Assembly (NCBI GenBank): GCA_902788345.1
Contig: CADAJP010000009.1
Coordinates: 1-44,334, forward strand
Source: an uncultured bacterium
GTDB lineage: Bacteria > Cyanobacteriota > Vampirovibrionia > Gastranaerophilales > Gastranaerophilaceae
DNA: 44,334 nt
Reading direction: 5' to 3'
The notes beneath the pieces are model-generated. The model saw nothing but the letters and a program-made list of their open reading frames with translations, had not been told where the DNA came from and searched no databases. Positions within the stretch are counted from its first letter, which is position 1; every line of letters begins with the position of its first letter. The translations under genes were made by a program, and so were the position numbers. Shown here piece after piece: positions 24,281-32,370 of the stretch.

Positions 24281-26329
24281 TTAGTACATCAAGTCGCCTA
24301 CACCAAATGTAAAGTAACCATGTTTAGCACCATTGCGGCCGGAATTTGTGAGCGGAATACCATAATCAATTGATACAGGTCCCATTCCCGGTACAAATAC
24401 CTTTAAACCAACACCGGCTGAAACAGCATACATAGGTCTGTCATATATTTTGTTTGATACAGTACCGTCAAATACTTTACCTGCATCCATCCATACTGTA
24501 AATCGCAAATTATTAAGAAATGCAATACGCGTTCTGTCCATAAACGGAATTGGTGTTGCAAATTCTGCAGAACCCATTACGAAAGCATTACCTGTACCTA
24601 CACCACTCATTTTGAAACCTCTGATTGTGTAAGGGCCACCTAAACGATATGCCATAACTTCAGGAATATGTCCGTGAATTGCACCGCCACCCTTAACAGT
24701 CAAGGCCAAAGATGATTTCTTTGCAATAGGAATATATTGTTTTATCATACCGGTAAGTCTGCCGTTCGTTTTATTAAAGCCATTCATACCAAAGCTTTCA
24801 TCAAACCTCAAACTTGCCATTGTACCGTGTCTTGTAACAGTAGCCGAATCCCTTGTATCAAATAACAACGCAGGGCTTAATGACAGGAATAAACCGCCTT
24901 CTAACTGTTTTGCACGTTCTGACAACGGAACATTGTATGATCTGTATAACATAGCAATTTTATTAAAATCACCCTCTTTAACATTGATATCTTCTAAACC
25001 CAGACTGAAGGTTGCAGTTGCATGTCTGTTTTTCTTCAGTTTATGAGCAACAGTCATTTCTCCGCCAAATCTGCGTTCTATTGCCATAGGAATTTGGTAT
25101 GAACCAAAATCTCTGAAGAATAATCTTGTATTTAGAGAAGTATCCGCATTAAAGAAATAAGGTTTGAAATAACTCAATTCAGCCTGTAAATTCATATGGT
25201 CTTTTACTGAATTATCATTCATGATAACACCGGTACCTGCCAAACCTGTTAAAGATATTCTTTCAGCACGGCCTCTGAAGTTGTTTTCAGAAATACCCAA
25301 AGAACCGAACAAACCTGTTACCGTATCCAAACCACCACCGACTGAAATGCTGGCAGTTCTCTGTTCTTTAATTTTGATTGTAATATCATAAGCATCCGGA
25401 ACATCCTGACTTGGTTCAATCTCTCTTGTAACATCTTTAAATGCCTGAGTTGCATATAATCTTACCAAATCTTCTTTTATAAGATTTTCGTTATAAACCA
25501 TTCCCGGTTCTGTTAAAATATTTCTTGCAATAATATAATCTTTGGTTTTTTCGTTACCTTCAATCATAATCTTGTCAATAACACCTTCTTTGATACTAAT
25601 GTTAATAGTACCGTCAGGGTCATCAGTTACAGAATCAACTCTTGACAAAATATAACCTTTCTGAATGTATAAATCCTGAATTTTTGCTATTGCCTGATTT
25701 ATTTCGGAAATGTTTTGAGGTTTCCCTTTCATACCATCAAGAAAACCTATAATTTCAGATGTCGGGATAACTGTATTACCGTCTATTGTAAAATCTTTTA
25801 CAGGAATATTTTCCTGAACAACAATCTTTATTGTAACAGTACCGTCAGAATTAACATTCGGAACAGCTTTCATTTTTTCCGTGAAATACCCCGTAGAATA
25901 TATTGCACGCAAATCTTCCTGTAAGTCAGATTTTGTATATGGTTCGCCGGCTTTCATTTTCATTTTGGATAGCAGTTCGTCTTTTGGAATGGAATTCAAG
26001 CCATAAAACTCTATATCTTTAATAATTTTATTTTCTTTATCCGCAGTAGCAGTCGAAGTGTCAATTAAATCGGTAATATCCGGAGTTTTATTTTCAGAAT
26101 ATGCAGACGGTTCAGACTGCTGTTGTTCATAATAATTTTGCTCTACTGTTGAAGGGCCTGAATTTGTGGTATCAAAAACTGTTGAACTTTGAGAAGAAGT
26201 TTCCGATTGATAGGCATCTTCCATTAAGCCGGAACCGCCCCAAACATCATCAATAGCAAGCGATGGCACCTGTATAAAGGATACCAAAATAAGTGCTAAA
26301 AATATCTTTTTTATAGAGTTCCGAGCCAA
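24281..26329 (-). CDS. Outer-membrane protein assembly factor, Omp85/BamA family, three POTRA domains
   Basis: Inserts beta-barrel proteins into the outer membrane. I choose TTG 26329 (682 residues): AAGGA lies 7 nt upstream and the protein then begins MARNSIKKIFLALILVSFIQ, a proper signal peptide. The open frame reaches back to 26398 without a ribosome binding site; AGGAGG at 26361 has only a GTG 3 nt further on. After a Ser/Gln/Glu-rich linker (about 28-98) come three POTRA domains (about 102-176, 177-252 and 252-325). The 16-stranded barrel follows with RGRAERISLTG and the conserved GGPYTIRGF. Three POTRAs, rather than the five of proteobacterial BamA, are usual in cyanobacterial Omp85. 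It lies between rsmI and skp. Confidence 0.93.
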   Translation of the reverse strand: MARNSIKKIFLALILVSFIQVPSLAIDDVWGGSGLMEDAYQSETSSQSSTVFDTTNSGPSTVEQNYYEQQQSEPSAYSENKTPDITDLIDTSTATADKENKIIKDIEFYGLNSIPKDELLSKMKMKAGEPYTKSDLQEDLRAIYSTGYFTEKMKAVPNVNSDGTVTIKIVVQENIPVKDFTIDGNTVIPTSEIIGFLDGMKGKPQNISEINQAIAKIQDLYIQKGYILSRVDSVTDDPDGTINISIKEGVIDKIMIEGNEKTKDYIIARNILTEPGMVYNENLIKEDLVRLYATQAFKDVTREIEPSQDVPDAYDITIKIKEQRTASISVGGGLDTVTGLFGSLGISENNFRGRAERISLTGLAGTGVIMNDNSVKDHMNLQAELSYFKPYFFNADTSLNTRLFFRDFGSYQIPMAIERRFGGEMTVAHKLKKNRHATATFSLGLEDINVKEGDFNKIAMLYRSYNVPLSERAKQLEGGLFLSLSPALLFDTRDSATVTRHGTMASLRFDESFGMNGFNKTNGRLTGMIKQYIPIAKKSSLALTVKGGGAIHGHIPEVMAYRLGGPYTIRGFKMSGVGTGNAFVMGSAEFATPIPFMDRTRIAFLNNLRFTVWMDAGKVFDGTVSNKIYDRPMYAVSAGVGLKVFVPGMGPVSIDYGIPLTNSGRNGAKHGYFTFGVGDLMY

Positions 26330-26409
26330 ATTCTTTTCCTTACGAACTACCACTACCCTCCTATAAGATTTTAGCATAATTAGAAAAAAAGTAAACATAT
26401 TACATTAGA

Positions 26410-27222
26410 TTATTTACCTAAACAAATTTTATAAATTTTATTTTTATTAATACCGTATAATTCGGATAAAATTACAGAAATATCCTTATCGCTGTACCCC
26501 TTATTTTTAAGAAGATTCACCCTGTTTTCTATAAATAATTCATCTAAATTTTCTTCACTGCGGAAAACCATAACAACAAATTCACCCTTGGGTGTATTCG
26601 AGCGAAAATTATTCAATATATTACCTATATTATCCACCAAAACTTCTTCAAAAAGTTTTGTAAGCTCACGCCCTACAGCAACCTTCACATCCCCACGTAC
26701 AGACTGTACTATTTCAAGTGTCTGAACTATTCTGTTCGGAGATTCATAAAATACTAAATCTTCCTCTTCATAATTCTTAATGATTTCTTTTATTTTATTT
26801 TCTGTTTTTGGCAAAAAACCTGTAAAAGTAAATTTTTCATCGACTCTTGATATTTGGGAAAGAAATGTTACAAGTGCATTTGCACCGGCTAAAGATGTGA
26901 TTTTGAACCCTCTGCTTCTGAGTTCTTTTACTATTACAGAACCGGGGTCACATATTAAAGGAGTACCCGCATCAGAAACCAAAGCCATTTTGTGACCTTC
27001 TGATAAAAATTTTACAATCTCATCCACGCGTTCTTTTTCATTATATTTATGATAAGAAACACATTTTGTCCTTATATCGTAATGGTTTAAAAGTTTTTGC
27101 GTAACACGAGAATCTTCGCAGGCAATTAAATCAACCGATTTCAAAACCTCGACAGCTCTTAATGTTATATCACCAAGATTGCCGATAGGAGTCGGAACAA
27201 TATAAAAATCGTATTCCCTCAT
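26410..27222 (-). CDS. rsmI: 16S rRNA (cytidine(1402)-2'-O)-methyltransferase RsmI
   Basis: 270 residues from ATG 27222. A longer frame exists to 27273, but there the N-terminus would lie inside the pilin gene, whereas homologues begin like MREYDFYIVPTPIGNLGD. Motifs: YIVPTPIGNLGDITLRAV, ACEDSRVTQKLL, ALVSDAGTPLICDPG and FYESPNRI, all diagnostic for RsmI. It methylates C1402 in the 16S decoding centre. The start codon comes 2 nt after the stop of the upstream pseudopilin gene, so the two are probably translated in one mRNA. Confidence 0.95.
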   Translation of the reverse strand: MREYDFYIVPTPIGNLGDITLRAVEVLKSVDLIACEDSRVTQKLLNHYDIRTKCVSYHKYNEKERVDEIVKFLSEGHKMALVSDAGTPLICDPGSVIVKELRSRGFKITSLAGANALVTFLSQISRVDEKFTFTGFLPKTENKIKEIIKNYEEEDLVFYESPNRIVQTLEIVQSVRGDVKVAVGRELTKLFEEVLVDNIGNILNNFRSNTPKGEFVVMVFRSEENLDELFIENRVNLLKNKGYSDKDISVILSELYGINKNKIYKICLGK

Positions 27223-27224
27223 TT

Positions 27225-27923
27225 TTAGTAATCTCTCATGTTCCAGCTTTTTGAAACTATCTTGTGGAAACATCCTGCCGAATATTTCAAAAGAGGTTCA
27301 TCGTCAATACCGGACTGAGTATTGCAATGGTCTTCGTTTTCGTCTAAGTCTTTTAAATGACCATCATCGGTAATATACATGACAAAAACATCAGAACCGC
27401 TGATGTTTGGCTTATCCGAGCCATTTACATCTATCAGTACTTCCATTTTTTCTATACTGGCTTTATATCGCATACATACAGCAGAATCATTTGTTGTCCT
27501 TACACAATAAAAACTTTCAGGAATACCGCCTAAAGAAACTTTTTCAGGAGTTCTGTATTCTGGTGCAACACATTTTCCTGTTCCTGCAGAACCGCAGTTA
27601 GAAAGATTGTGTTTAAAATATTTTTCCAAAAAATATTGAGCTCCCTGATCAGCATTTGATGTTTTTACACCGGCACTTGTATAATAAAAACCTTTACCGG
27701 TATCATTGTCAAATTGATCAGTCAGATTTTCAATGTCATCTGCATGTTCATCCGTCATAATATGCTTTGTCGCATTAGTAATCTGAGTGCATGTTTTTTT
27801 CAACTGTGCACTAACAACTTTATTGCCATATGTATTAAAGAATATTGGCAAAACCATCATTGTAATAAAACCAACGATAGCCAATGCCAGCATTATTTCT
27901 ATAAATGTAAAAGCCTTTTTCAT
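27225..27923 (-). CDS. Prepilin-type N-terminal methylation domain protein (pseudopilin)
   Basis: 232 residues. N-terminus KKAFTFIEIMLALAIVGFIT is a class III (type IV prepilin) signal: cleavage by prepilin peptidase after Ala4, Phe next, Glu at position 5 of the mature chain. A long hydrophobic helix follows, then a Cys-containing globular part (CTQITNATKHIMTDEH, SNCGSAGTGKCVAPEYR, CVRTTNDSAVCMRY) with several possible disulfides. Such proteins assemble into thin pili or pseudopili, or drive secretion. It has a close partner pseudopilin gene 37 nt upstream. Neither the assembly ATPase nor the secretin is in the window. Confidence 0.85.
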   Translation of the reverse strand: MKKAFTFIEIMLALAIVGFITMMVLPIFFNTYGNKVVSAQLKKTCTQITNATKHIMTDEHADDIENLTDQFDNDTGKGFYYTSAGVKTSNADQGAQYFLEKYFKHNLSNCGSAGTGKCVAPEYRTPEKVSLGGIPESFYCVRTTNDSAVCMRYKASIEKMEVLIDVNGSDKPNISGSDVFVMYITDDGHLKDLDENEDHCNTQSGIDDEPLLKYSAGCFHKIVSKSWNMRDY

Positions 27924-27960
27924 CTGATTACCTTGTTTTATAAATATATGATATTACTCC

Positions 27961-28560
27961 CTAAGGAGCCGGACTTTCTTCAGCTTCTTCAGCAGCCGCA
28001 TAATCTGCAGGATCATCAGGGATTTCCCAGTTATGTTCTGCTACATATTTGAATCTTTTTGCTTCATCTGAAGTTGCATTGGCTGAAGAATATGTGCAAT
28101 TTCTATCTAAATCAAATTCAAACAAATCTCTGCCGGCAACATTTGGTTTACTGCTGTCACCATTAACATCTACATAAAAATTAAATCCCGGTAAATCATT
28201 ATTTGCATTAAAGTATAAATCTGCACCGTCAGGTAATGCAATCAAAAATCCATGCGTGGTTAATTCACCGTCACGCAATACTTTAAAATATTTTCTTACA
28301 TTTGCATTATTAACTTCTCTAAAGAGTTCTGTTTCATTTGATGCAGATACATTTTCTTCAACAAGCATACGCTCGCAAGCATTTACCGTAATACTGAATG
28401 ATTTTTTAAGTCTTGCTTCCCATACTTTTCTTTGATAATTCATCATTAAAGTAGGAATAGTCATTGCTGCAACAACACCAATAACACCAATAGTAATCAA
28501 AACTTCTGCAAGAGTAAAACCTTCTTTATCAGTACACTTATAACCAAAATAACGTTTCAT
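27961..28560 (-). CDS. Prepilin-type N-terminal methylation domain protein (pseudopilin)
   Basis: 199 residues. Start at ATG 28560, because GGAGG lies 8 nt before it; a 14-residue longer frame has no site. The prepilin signal is EGFTLAEVLITIGVIGVVAA (cleavage after Gly, Glu at position 5 of the mature chain), followed by the hydrophobic helix and a globular domain with YVDVNGDSSKPNVAGRDLFEF, a segment also found in the neighbour pseudopilin as LIDVNGSDKPNISGSDVFVM. So the two are paralogues. The end is unusually acidic, Ala- and Pro-rich (DDPADYAAAEEAEESPAP). First gene after the promoter at 28591-28619. Confidence 0.88.
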   Translation of the reverse strand: MKRYFGYKCTDKEGFTLAEVLITIGVIGVVAAMTIPTLMMNYQRKVWEARLKKSFSITVNACERMLVEENVSASNETELFREVNNANVRKYFKVLRDGELTTHGFLIALPDGADLYFNANNDLPGFNFYVDVNGDSSKPNVAGRDLFEFDLDRNCTYSSANATSDEAKRFKYVAEHNWEIPDDPADYAAAEEAEESPAP

Positions 28561-28590
28561 ATAAATATCCTCCGGTTGTTTCGTATTATA

Positions 28591-28619
28591 ATTATAATAC
28601 AATTTTTGGACTTATGCAA
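28591..28619 (-). promoter_or_regulatory. Promoter for the pseudopilin-rsmI-omp85-skp-udp run
   Basis: TTGCAT (28619-28614), 17 nt, TATAAT (28596-28591) on the reverse strand. Start expected near 28584, leaving a ~24-nt leader with GGAGG. All genes down to 21546 follow on the same strand with gaps of 2-80 nt and no terminator that I can see. Confidence 0.65.
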
Positions 28620-28690
28620 TATCTCAAAATCGAATAACTGTAGGATTTTTCATTAATTGTAAAAACATGTAAATATTTAGCAAAAAATTA

Positions 28691-28744
28691 TTGCCTTTTG
28701 TTTTTAAATCTAGGACAATACAAAAAATGGATTTAGAAAAATGA
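28691..28744 (+). promoter_or_regulatory. Promoter-like pair and five-codon upstream frame before the 837-residue gene
   Basis: TTGCCT (28691-28696), 17 nt, GACAAT (28714-28719; 4/6 with the key A2 and T6) is followed after 7 nt by ATG GAT TTA GAA AAA TGA (28727-28744). The stop TGA overlaps the ATG of the large gene (28741) as ATGA. No strong Shine-Dalgarno sequence precedes the large gene, so the mini-frame may pass ribosomes on to it. Tentative. Confidence 0.3.
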
Positions 28745-31254
28745 TAGTGGATAGTGTAACAAGATTTCGAATAGATAAACAACGAGAAAAGCAGGGATAT
28801 CTATCCCATGAAATCGGAACCGCTGTCGATTCATCAACATATAATTCACAATATAATAATCAAGATATTAAGAGACCTTTAAACAACAATCCTTCAGATT
28901 TAAGTTTTAAAGGTCTTTCTTTTATACCGATGTATAAAAAAGTCGGAGAATACAGCAAAGCAGAATTTCTTGAATTTTCTAAAAAGCATTTATACAATTT
29001 AGGCGAAGATTTATTTAATGACATAACAGTCACCCAAAAAGACAGAACGAATAAATTAATTTCTCTTGATGGTGATAAAATTACTGTCAACAAAAAGACC
29101 ATCCCTCATTTAGCATGGGATGGTATTATTTATCCGTTCAAGATTTTACCGTTTGATATGTTAAACGGCAGTGTGGAACTTTTAGGCAAGGTTCCGGGAT
29201 TAAAAAACTGGTCAAAAAATATTTTATCGACAGATTTCTTTAAAAATATAAGACAACGTTCAAAAATTGATAAAAAAATAAATTCTTTGGCAGGTATGAT
29301 TACATATCACGAAGATAAAGTAAATGATGCCGTAAGACAATATATGAAAACTCACAACGGCATTAAACCAAATAAAGAAGAAATGGAAGAGATTATTGCC
29401 AAAGTTGATGAAAACATGGCTACAAGCGTATTCCAAACAACATCAAAACAATTTGATTTCAAAACAGGCAATTATGATACAAAACATGAACGTGCTTTAA
29501 ACAGATTAGTTTCAGGTCTGCCGCCTGCAATTTTCTTGGCTAATGATGCTTACAACCTTTCAAGAATGATGGATGATGATTCAACTGCTGCGGAAAAAGA
29601 AAGAAGAACAAGATTTAAACAGGAAGCAAGCAGAATTTTAACAAGCGGTTATTTAACATTGATTACAATGGGTGCATTCCAAAAATTTATTAATAAATCA
29701 AAATTCGGAATTGTTTTAACAACCGGTATCACAGTTCTTGTAACAGAAATGTTCTCACGTCTATCTAACGGTAAACACATTACAAGATTAACACCTGAAA
29801 AAGCAAGAGAAATCAATGAAAAAGAAAACGCTCCGGAAAAAGATATCAAGCCTAATGATAATAAAGGACAAATTTCTTCAACCGGTCTTAATATGAGATC
29901 CGAAAAACCAAAAGAACAACAAAAACCATTGTTATCATTTGATACATTGATGAAAGCATCTGCAACAGTTCTTGCTATCGGCTACGGAATAAAAGGATTT
30001 AAAAACATACCAAAAATTCAGGAAAAAGCATTAAAATATTTTGAAAATATGAAAGTTAACAATCCTGAAAAATATAAAAAACTGAAAATTGAAAATTTAT
30101 TTACAGAAAGCAGAAATGATTTCAAACAAATGTATAAGGATACAAAACTTTCAGACAAGGAAATTGATTTAAAGAATGCTGTCGAAGCTTTTGAGAAAAA
30201 AGTAATATACAGACCTTTTACAGATCTATACAAAAAATTGACTACCGAAAAATTTATAATAGATAAAACAAAATTTGACAAAACAGTAGAAATATTAAAA
30301 CAACACGGATATGGTGAATTCGCTCAAAAATACGAAGCCGTAGGAAATTCAAAAGATGTATTAAAAGAAATAAACGGACAGCAAATTTTAGATTTAGGAA
30401 TGAAAGATAAAAAAGTTAAACCTGCAGTGAACTTTGTGATTGCACCATTTAAATTTATGTGGAATACAATAACACTTCCATATTGGGTTATAGATAAGAA
30501 AATCGGAGATTTGTTCAGAGTAGCTAAACCTAAGAAAGCACCTAAAGAAGTTGAATATCTTGCAAAAAGTATTGAAAAAATTACAAAGAAAACAAACGAT
30601 TTAGCTACGGGCAAAATGACACCAAAAGAATTTGAAGATTTTATCAGAATTAATATGACAAATGCATTCAATAAAGATTCAATGTCAAATGTTTCAAATG
30701 CAGAATTATCAAACTTGGCAAAAACCGCAGCTACAGCAGCTACTATATGGTTCTTGATGACAGATAACTACAATATGGTAATGCTCAAATCTAACGGTAA
30801 CGATAAAGAAGGTGCAAGCACCAAATTCAAAGAAAGATTTGTTCAGGAAGGTTCAAGATTATTCTATCAAACATTATTGATTGATTTATTCAACTCTACC
30901 TTCAGAAATTCATATAACGCATCACTTCTTGGGATGAGCTGGGTAACACTTGCAGATACAACATTGGGTGAAATGTTAACAAGAAGTTCTGTAGGAATCC
31001 CGATTAAAGCACATACGAGAGATGAACTTATTGATATTGAAACTAAACAAAATAATTCTAAAGGATTTATGAAAAAATACTATAACTTTATGCAAAGATT
31101 AACAGGCAAACGTTCTATTAAAACATACGAAGTAAATCCAAAAAACTCTCCTGCGTTTGAATCTGCGAAAACAATCCCTGCATCATTAAGTATAAATAAA
31201 TCCCCTGCATTCAGTCAAAATAGTTTGCTTGAACAAATGATTAAAGAAAAATAA
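28741..31254 (+). CDS. Large helical protein with internal duplication, unknown family
   Basis: 837 residues, no signal peptide. I do not recognise a named family. Many stretches are amphipathic or membrane-like (DGIIYPFKILPFDMLNG, APFKFMWNTITLPYWVIDKK). Two copies of a module are visible, about residues 253-343 and 657-749. Each has a hydrophobic helix, then D.YN, a short acidic or variable loop, a core RFKQEASR or RFVQEGSR, hydrophobic helices, N.S, and EMFSRL or EMLTRS at the end. A weaker form of the same core (KYSATKEF, KYAALREF) occurs in the two small genes at 34366-35474. Between the copies lies a Lys-rich region (about 400-560). It is likely a lineage-specific membrane-associated protein; the role is unknown. 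No strong ribosome binding site; it ends 2 nt from the convergent DUF3137 gene. Confidence 0.75.
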   Translation: MIVDSVTRFRIDKQREKQGYLSHEIGTAVDSSTYNSQYNNQDIKRPLNNNPSDLSFKGLSFIPMYKKVGEYSKAEFLEFSKKHLYNLGEDLFNDITVTQKDRTNKLISLDGDKITVNKKTIPHLAWDGIIYPFKILPFDMLNGSVELLGKVPGLKNWSKNILSTDFFKNIRQRSKIDKKINSLAGMITYHEDKVNDAVRQYMKTHNGIKPNKEEMEEIIAKVDENMATSVFQTTSKQFDFKTGNYDTKHERALNRLVSGLPPAIFLANDAYNLSRMMDDDSTAAEKERRTRFKQEASRILTSGYLTLITMGAFQKFINKSKFGIVLTTGITVLVTEMFSRLSNGKHITRLTPEKAREINEKENAPEKDIKPNDNKGQISSTGLNMRSEKPKEQQKPLLSFDTLMKASATVLAIGYGIKGFKNIPKIQEKALKYFENMKVNNPEKYKKLKIENLFTESRNDFKQMYKDTKLSDKEIDLKNAVEAFEKKVIYRPFTDLYKKLTTEKFIIDKTKFDKTVEILKQHGYGEFAQKYEAVGNSKDVLKEINGQQILDLGMKDKKVKPAVNFVIAPFKFMWNTITLPYWVIDKKIGDLFRVAKPKKAPKEVEYLAKSIEKITKKTNDLATGKMTPKEFEDFIRINMTNAFNKDSMSNVSNAELSNLAKTAATAATIWFLMTDNYNMVMLKSNGNDKEGASTKFKERFVQEGSRLFYQTLLIDLFNSTFRNSYNASLLGMSWVTLADTTLGEMLTRSSVGIPIKAHTRDELIDIETKQNNSKGFMKKYYNFMQRLTGKRSIKTYEVNPKNSPAFESAKTIPASLSINKSPAFSQNSLLEQMIKEK

Positions 31255-31256
31255 TT

Positions 31257-32366
31257 TTATAACTTTGTTCTGCTTGAAAGATTGAGTACATCTATAAAAG
31301 CCAAGACTGATGAAAATTCATCAAAAAGGTTTTTATATTGATTTACATCATCAACCCGGCCTAATAAATGATTCATTTCAAAAAGGTCACGATTAGTATT
31401 TAACATTATCAAAAGATTGTTATCCTTCACGGAACAATCCATTCTATCTACACGAAAACTTGTCTGTATCTGCATAAATCTTTCTAAAAATGCCGTATTA
31501 AATAAATATCTTGCTTCAATTTGACCGCTATGATCAGGTGTTTTGTACGCATAGACATCATATTTTTTATTAAATTCGGCAGACTCAAATTCGATTTTTT
31601 CATAACCGTCAGGCACTTTATTTTTAAACAATTTATTAATAGGAATAAAAAGCCAATTCTTCTTTTTTGAACGAACCAATACTCTGGCATTTATGTTTTT
31701 ATTCATTTTAAAAAGCATTGCCAAACCTTTAAACTTTTTGTAATAATTAGTGCGACTTTTACTCGCTACTTTATATTTTAGTGATGTTTCATTAATGATA
31801 AATTCCACATCATTAAAACTCCCGTAAAAACTGTCATCATCATCCCTATCATTTATTGGTTTATCAAACAAACCACTTTCATTAAATAATTTATACTCAA
31901 TAATTTTTGGAAGATGTTTATTTTTAAAAATGCCGGCTTCTTTTAGTTCTGTGGTTATTTCAGGTGCTAATTCATTTTGCTTATCAAATAGAGAAAGAAG
32001 AAAAGAATCATCTGAATTACAGTAAAAAATTTCATCTCCAAAAACACCAATTAATTTTTGGAAAAAAGTTTTTTTCACTATATTCTGATATTCTTTATTC
32101 CTTATTGATACAGCAATAAAAATTGATATTATAGCACATATTACAGCTTCTATTATATGTGCTTTTAGGGAATAATGCCTTTCATTTTTGCCCGGAAGAA
32201 ATCCAAAACAAAAAGCAAAAAAATACCACTTTAGATCAGCAGTATAAAGCTTTTTACGGCAAATTCTCTGCACCTCTTTCCAAACTGTAACATTTTCCTG
32301 CATTAATTTTGCAAATCTGAGAATAAATAAACTTTTATATTTATTCATACCCTTTAATTTGTGCAT
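31257..32366 (-). CDS. DUF3137 family protein with membrane hairpin
   Basis: 369 residues. Two hydrophobic stretches near the N-terminus (about 45-56 and 68-86, IIEAVICAIISIFIAVSI) should place it in the inner membrane. The C-terminal half matches DUF3137 in FKGLAMLFKMNKNINARVLV and in SAEFNKKYDVYAYKT followed by QIEARYLFNTAFLERFMQIQ. DUF3137 proteins are often encoded next to LemA; no LemA is seen here. The ATG is 4 nt after the ftsH stop, using AAGG from the ftsH end, so it is likely cotranscribed with the protease gene. Function unknown. Confidence 0.75.
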   Translation of the reverse strand: MHKLKGMNKYKSLFILRFAKLMQENVTVWKEVQRICRKKLYTADLKWYFFAFCFGFLPGKNERHYSLKAHIIEAVICAIISIFIAVSIRNKEYQNIVKKTFFQKLIGVFGDEIFYCNSDDSFLLSLFDKQNELAPEITTELKEAGIFKNKHLPKIIEYKLFNESGLFDKPINDRDDDDSFYGSFNDVEFIINETSLKYKVASKSRTNYYKKFKGLAMLFKMNKNINARVLVRSKKKNWLFIPINKLFKNKVPDGYEKIEFESAEFNKKYDVYAYKTPDHSGQIEARYLFNTAFLERFMQIQTSFRVDRMDCSVKDNNLLIMLNTNRDLFEMNHLLGRVDDVNQYKNLFDEFSSVLAFIDVLNLSSRTKL

Positions 32367-32370
32367 TTAT

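Noticed and set aside
26330..26398. Starts upstream of 26329 for the Omp85 protein
   Set aside because: ATG 26398 and 26377 have no ribosome binding site, GTG 26353 is too close to AGGAGG, and all would put charged residues before the signal peptide.
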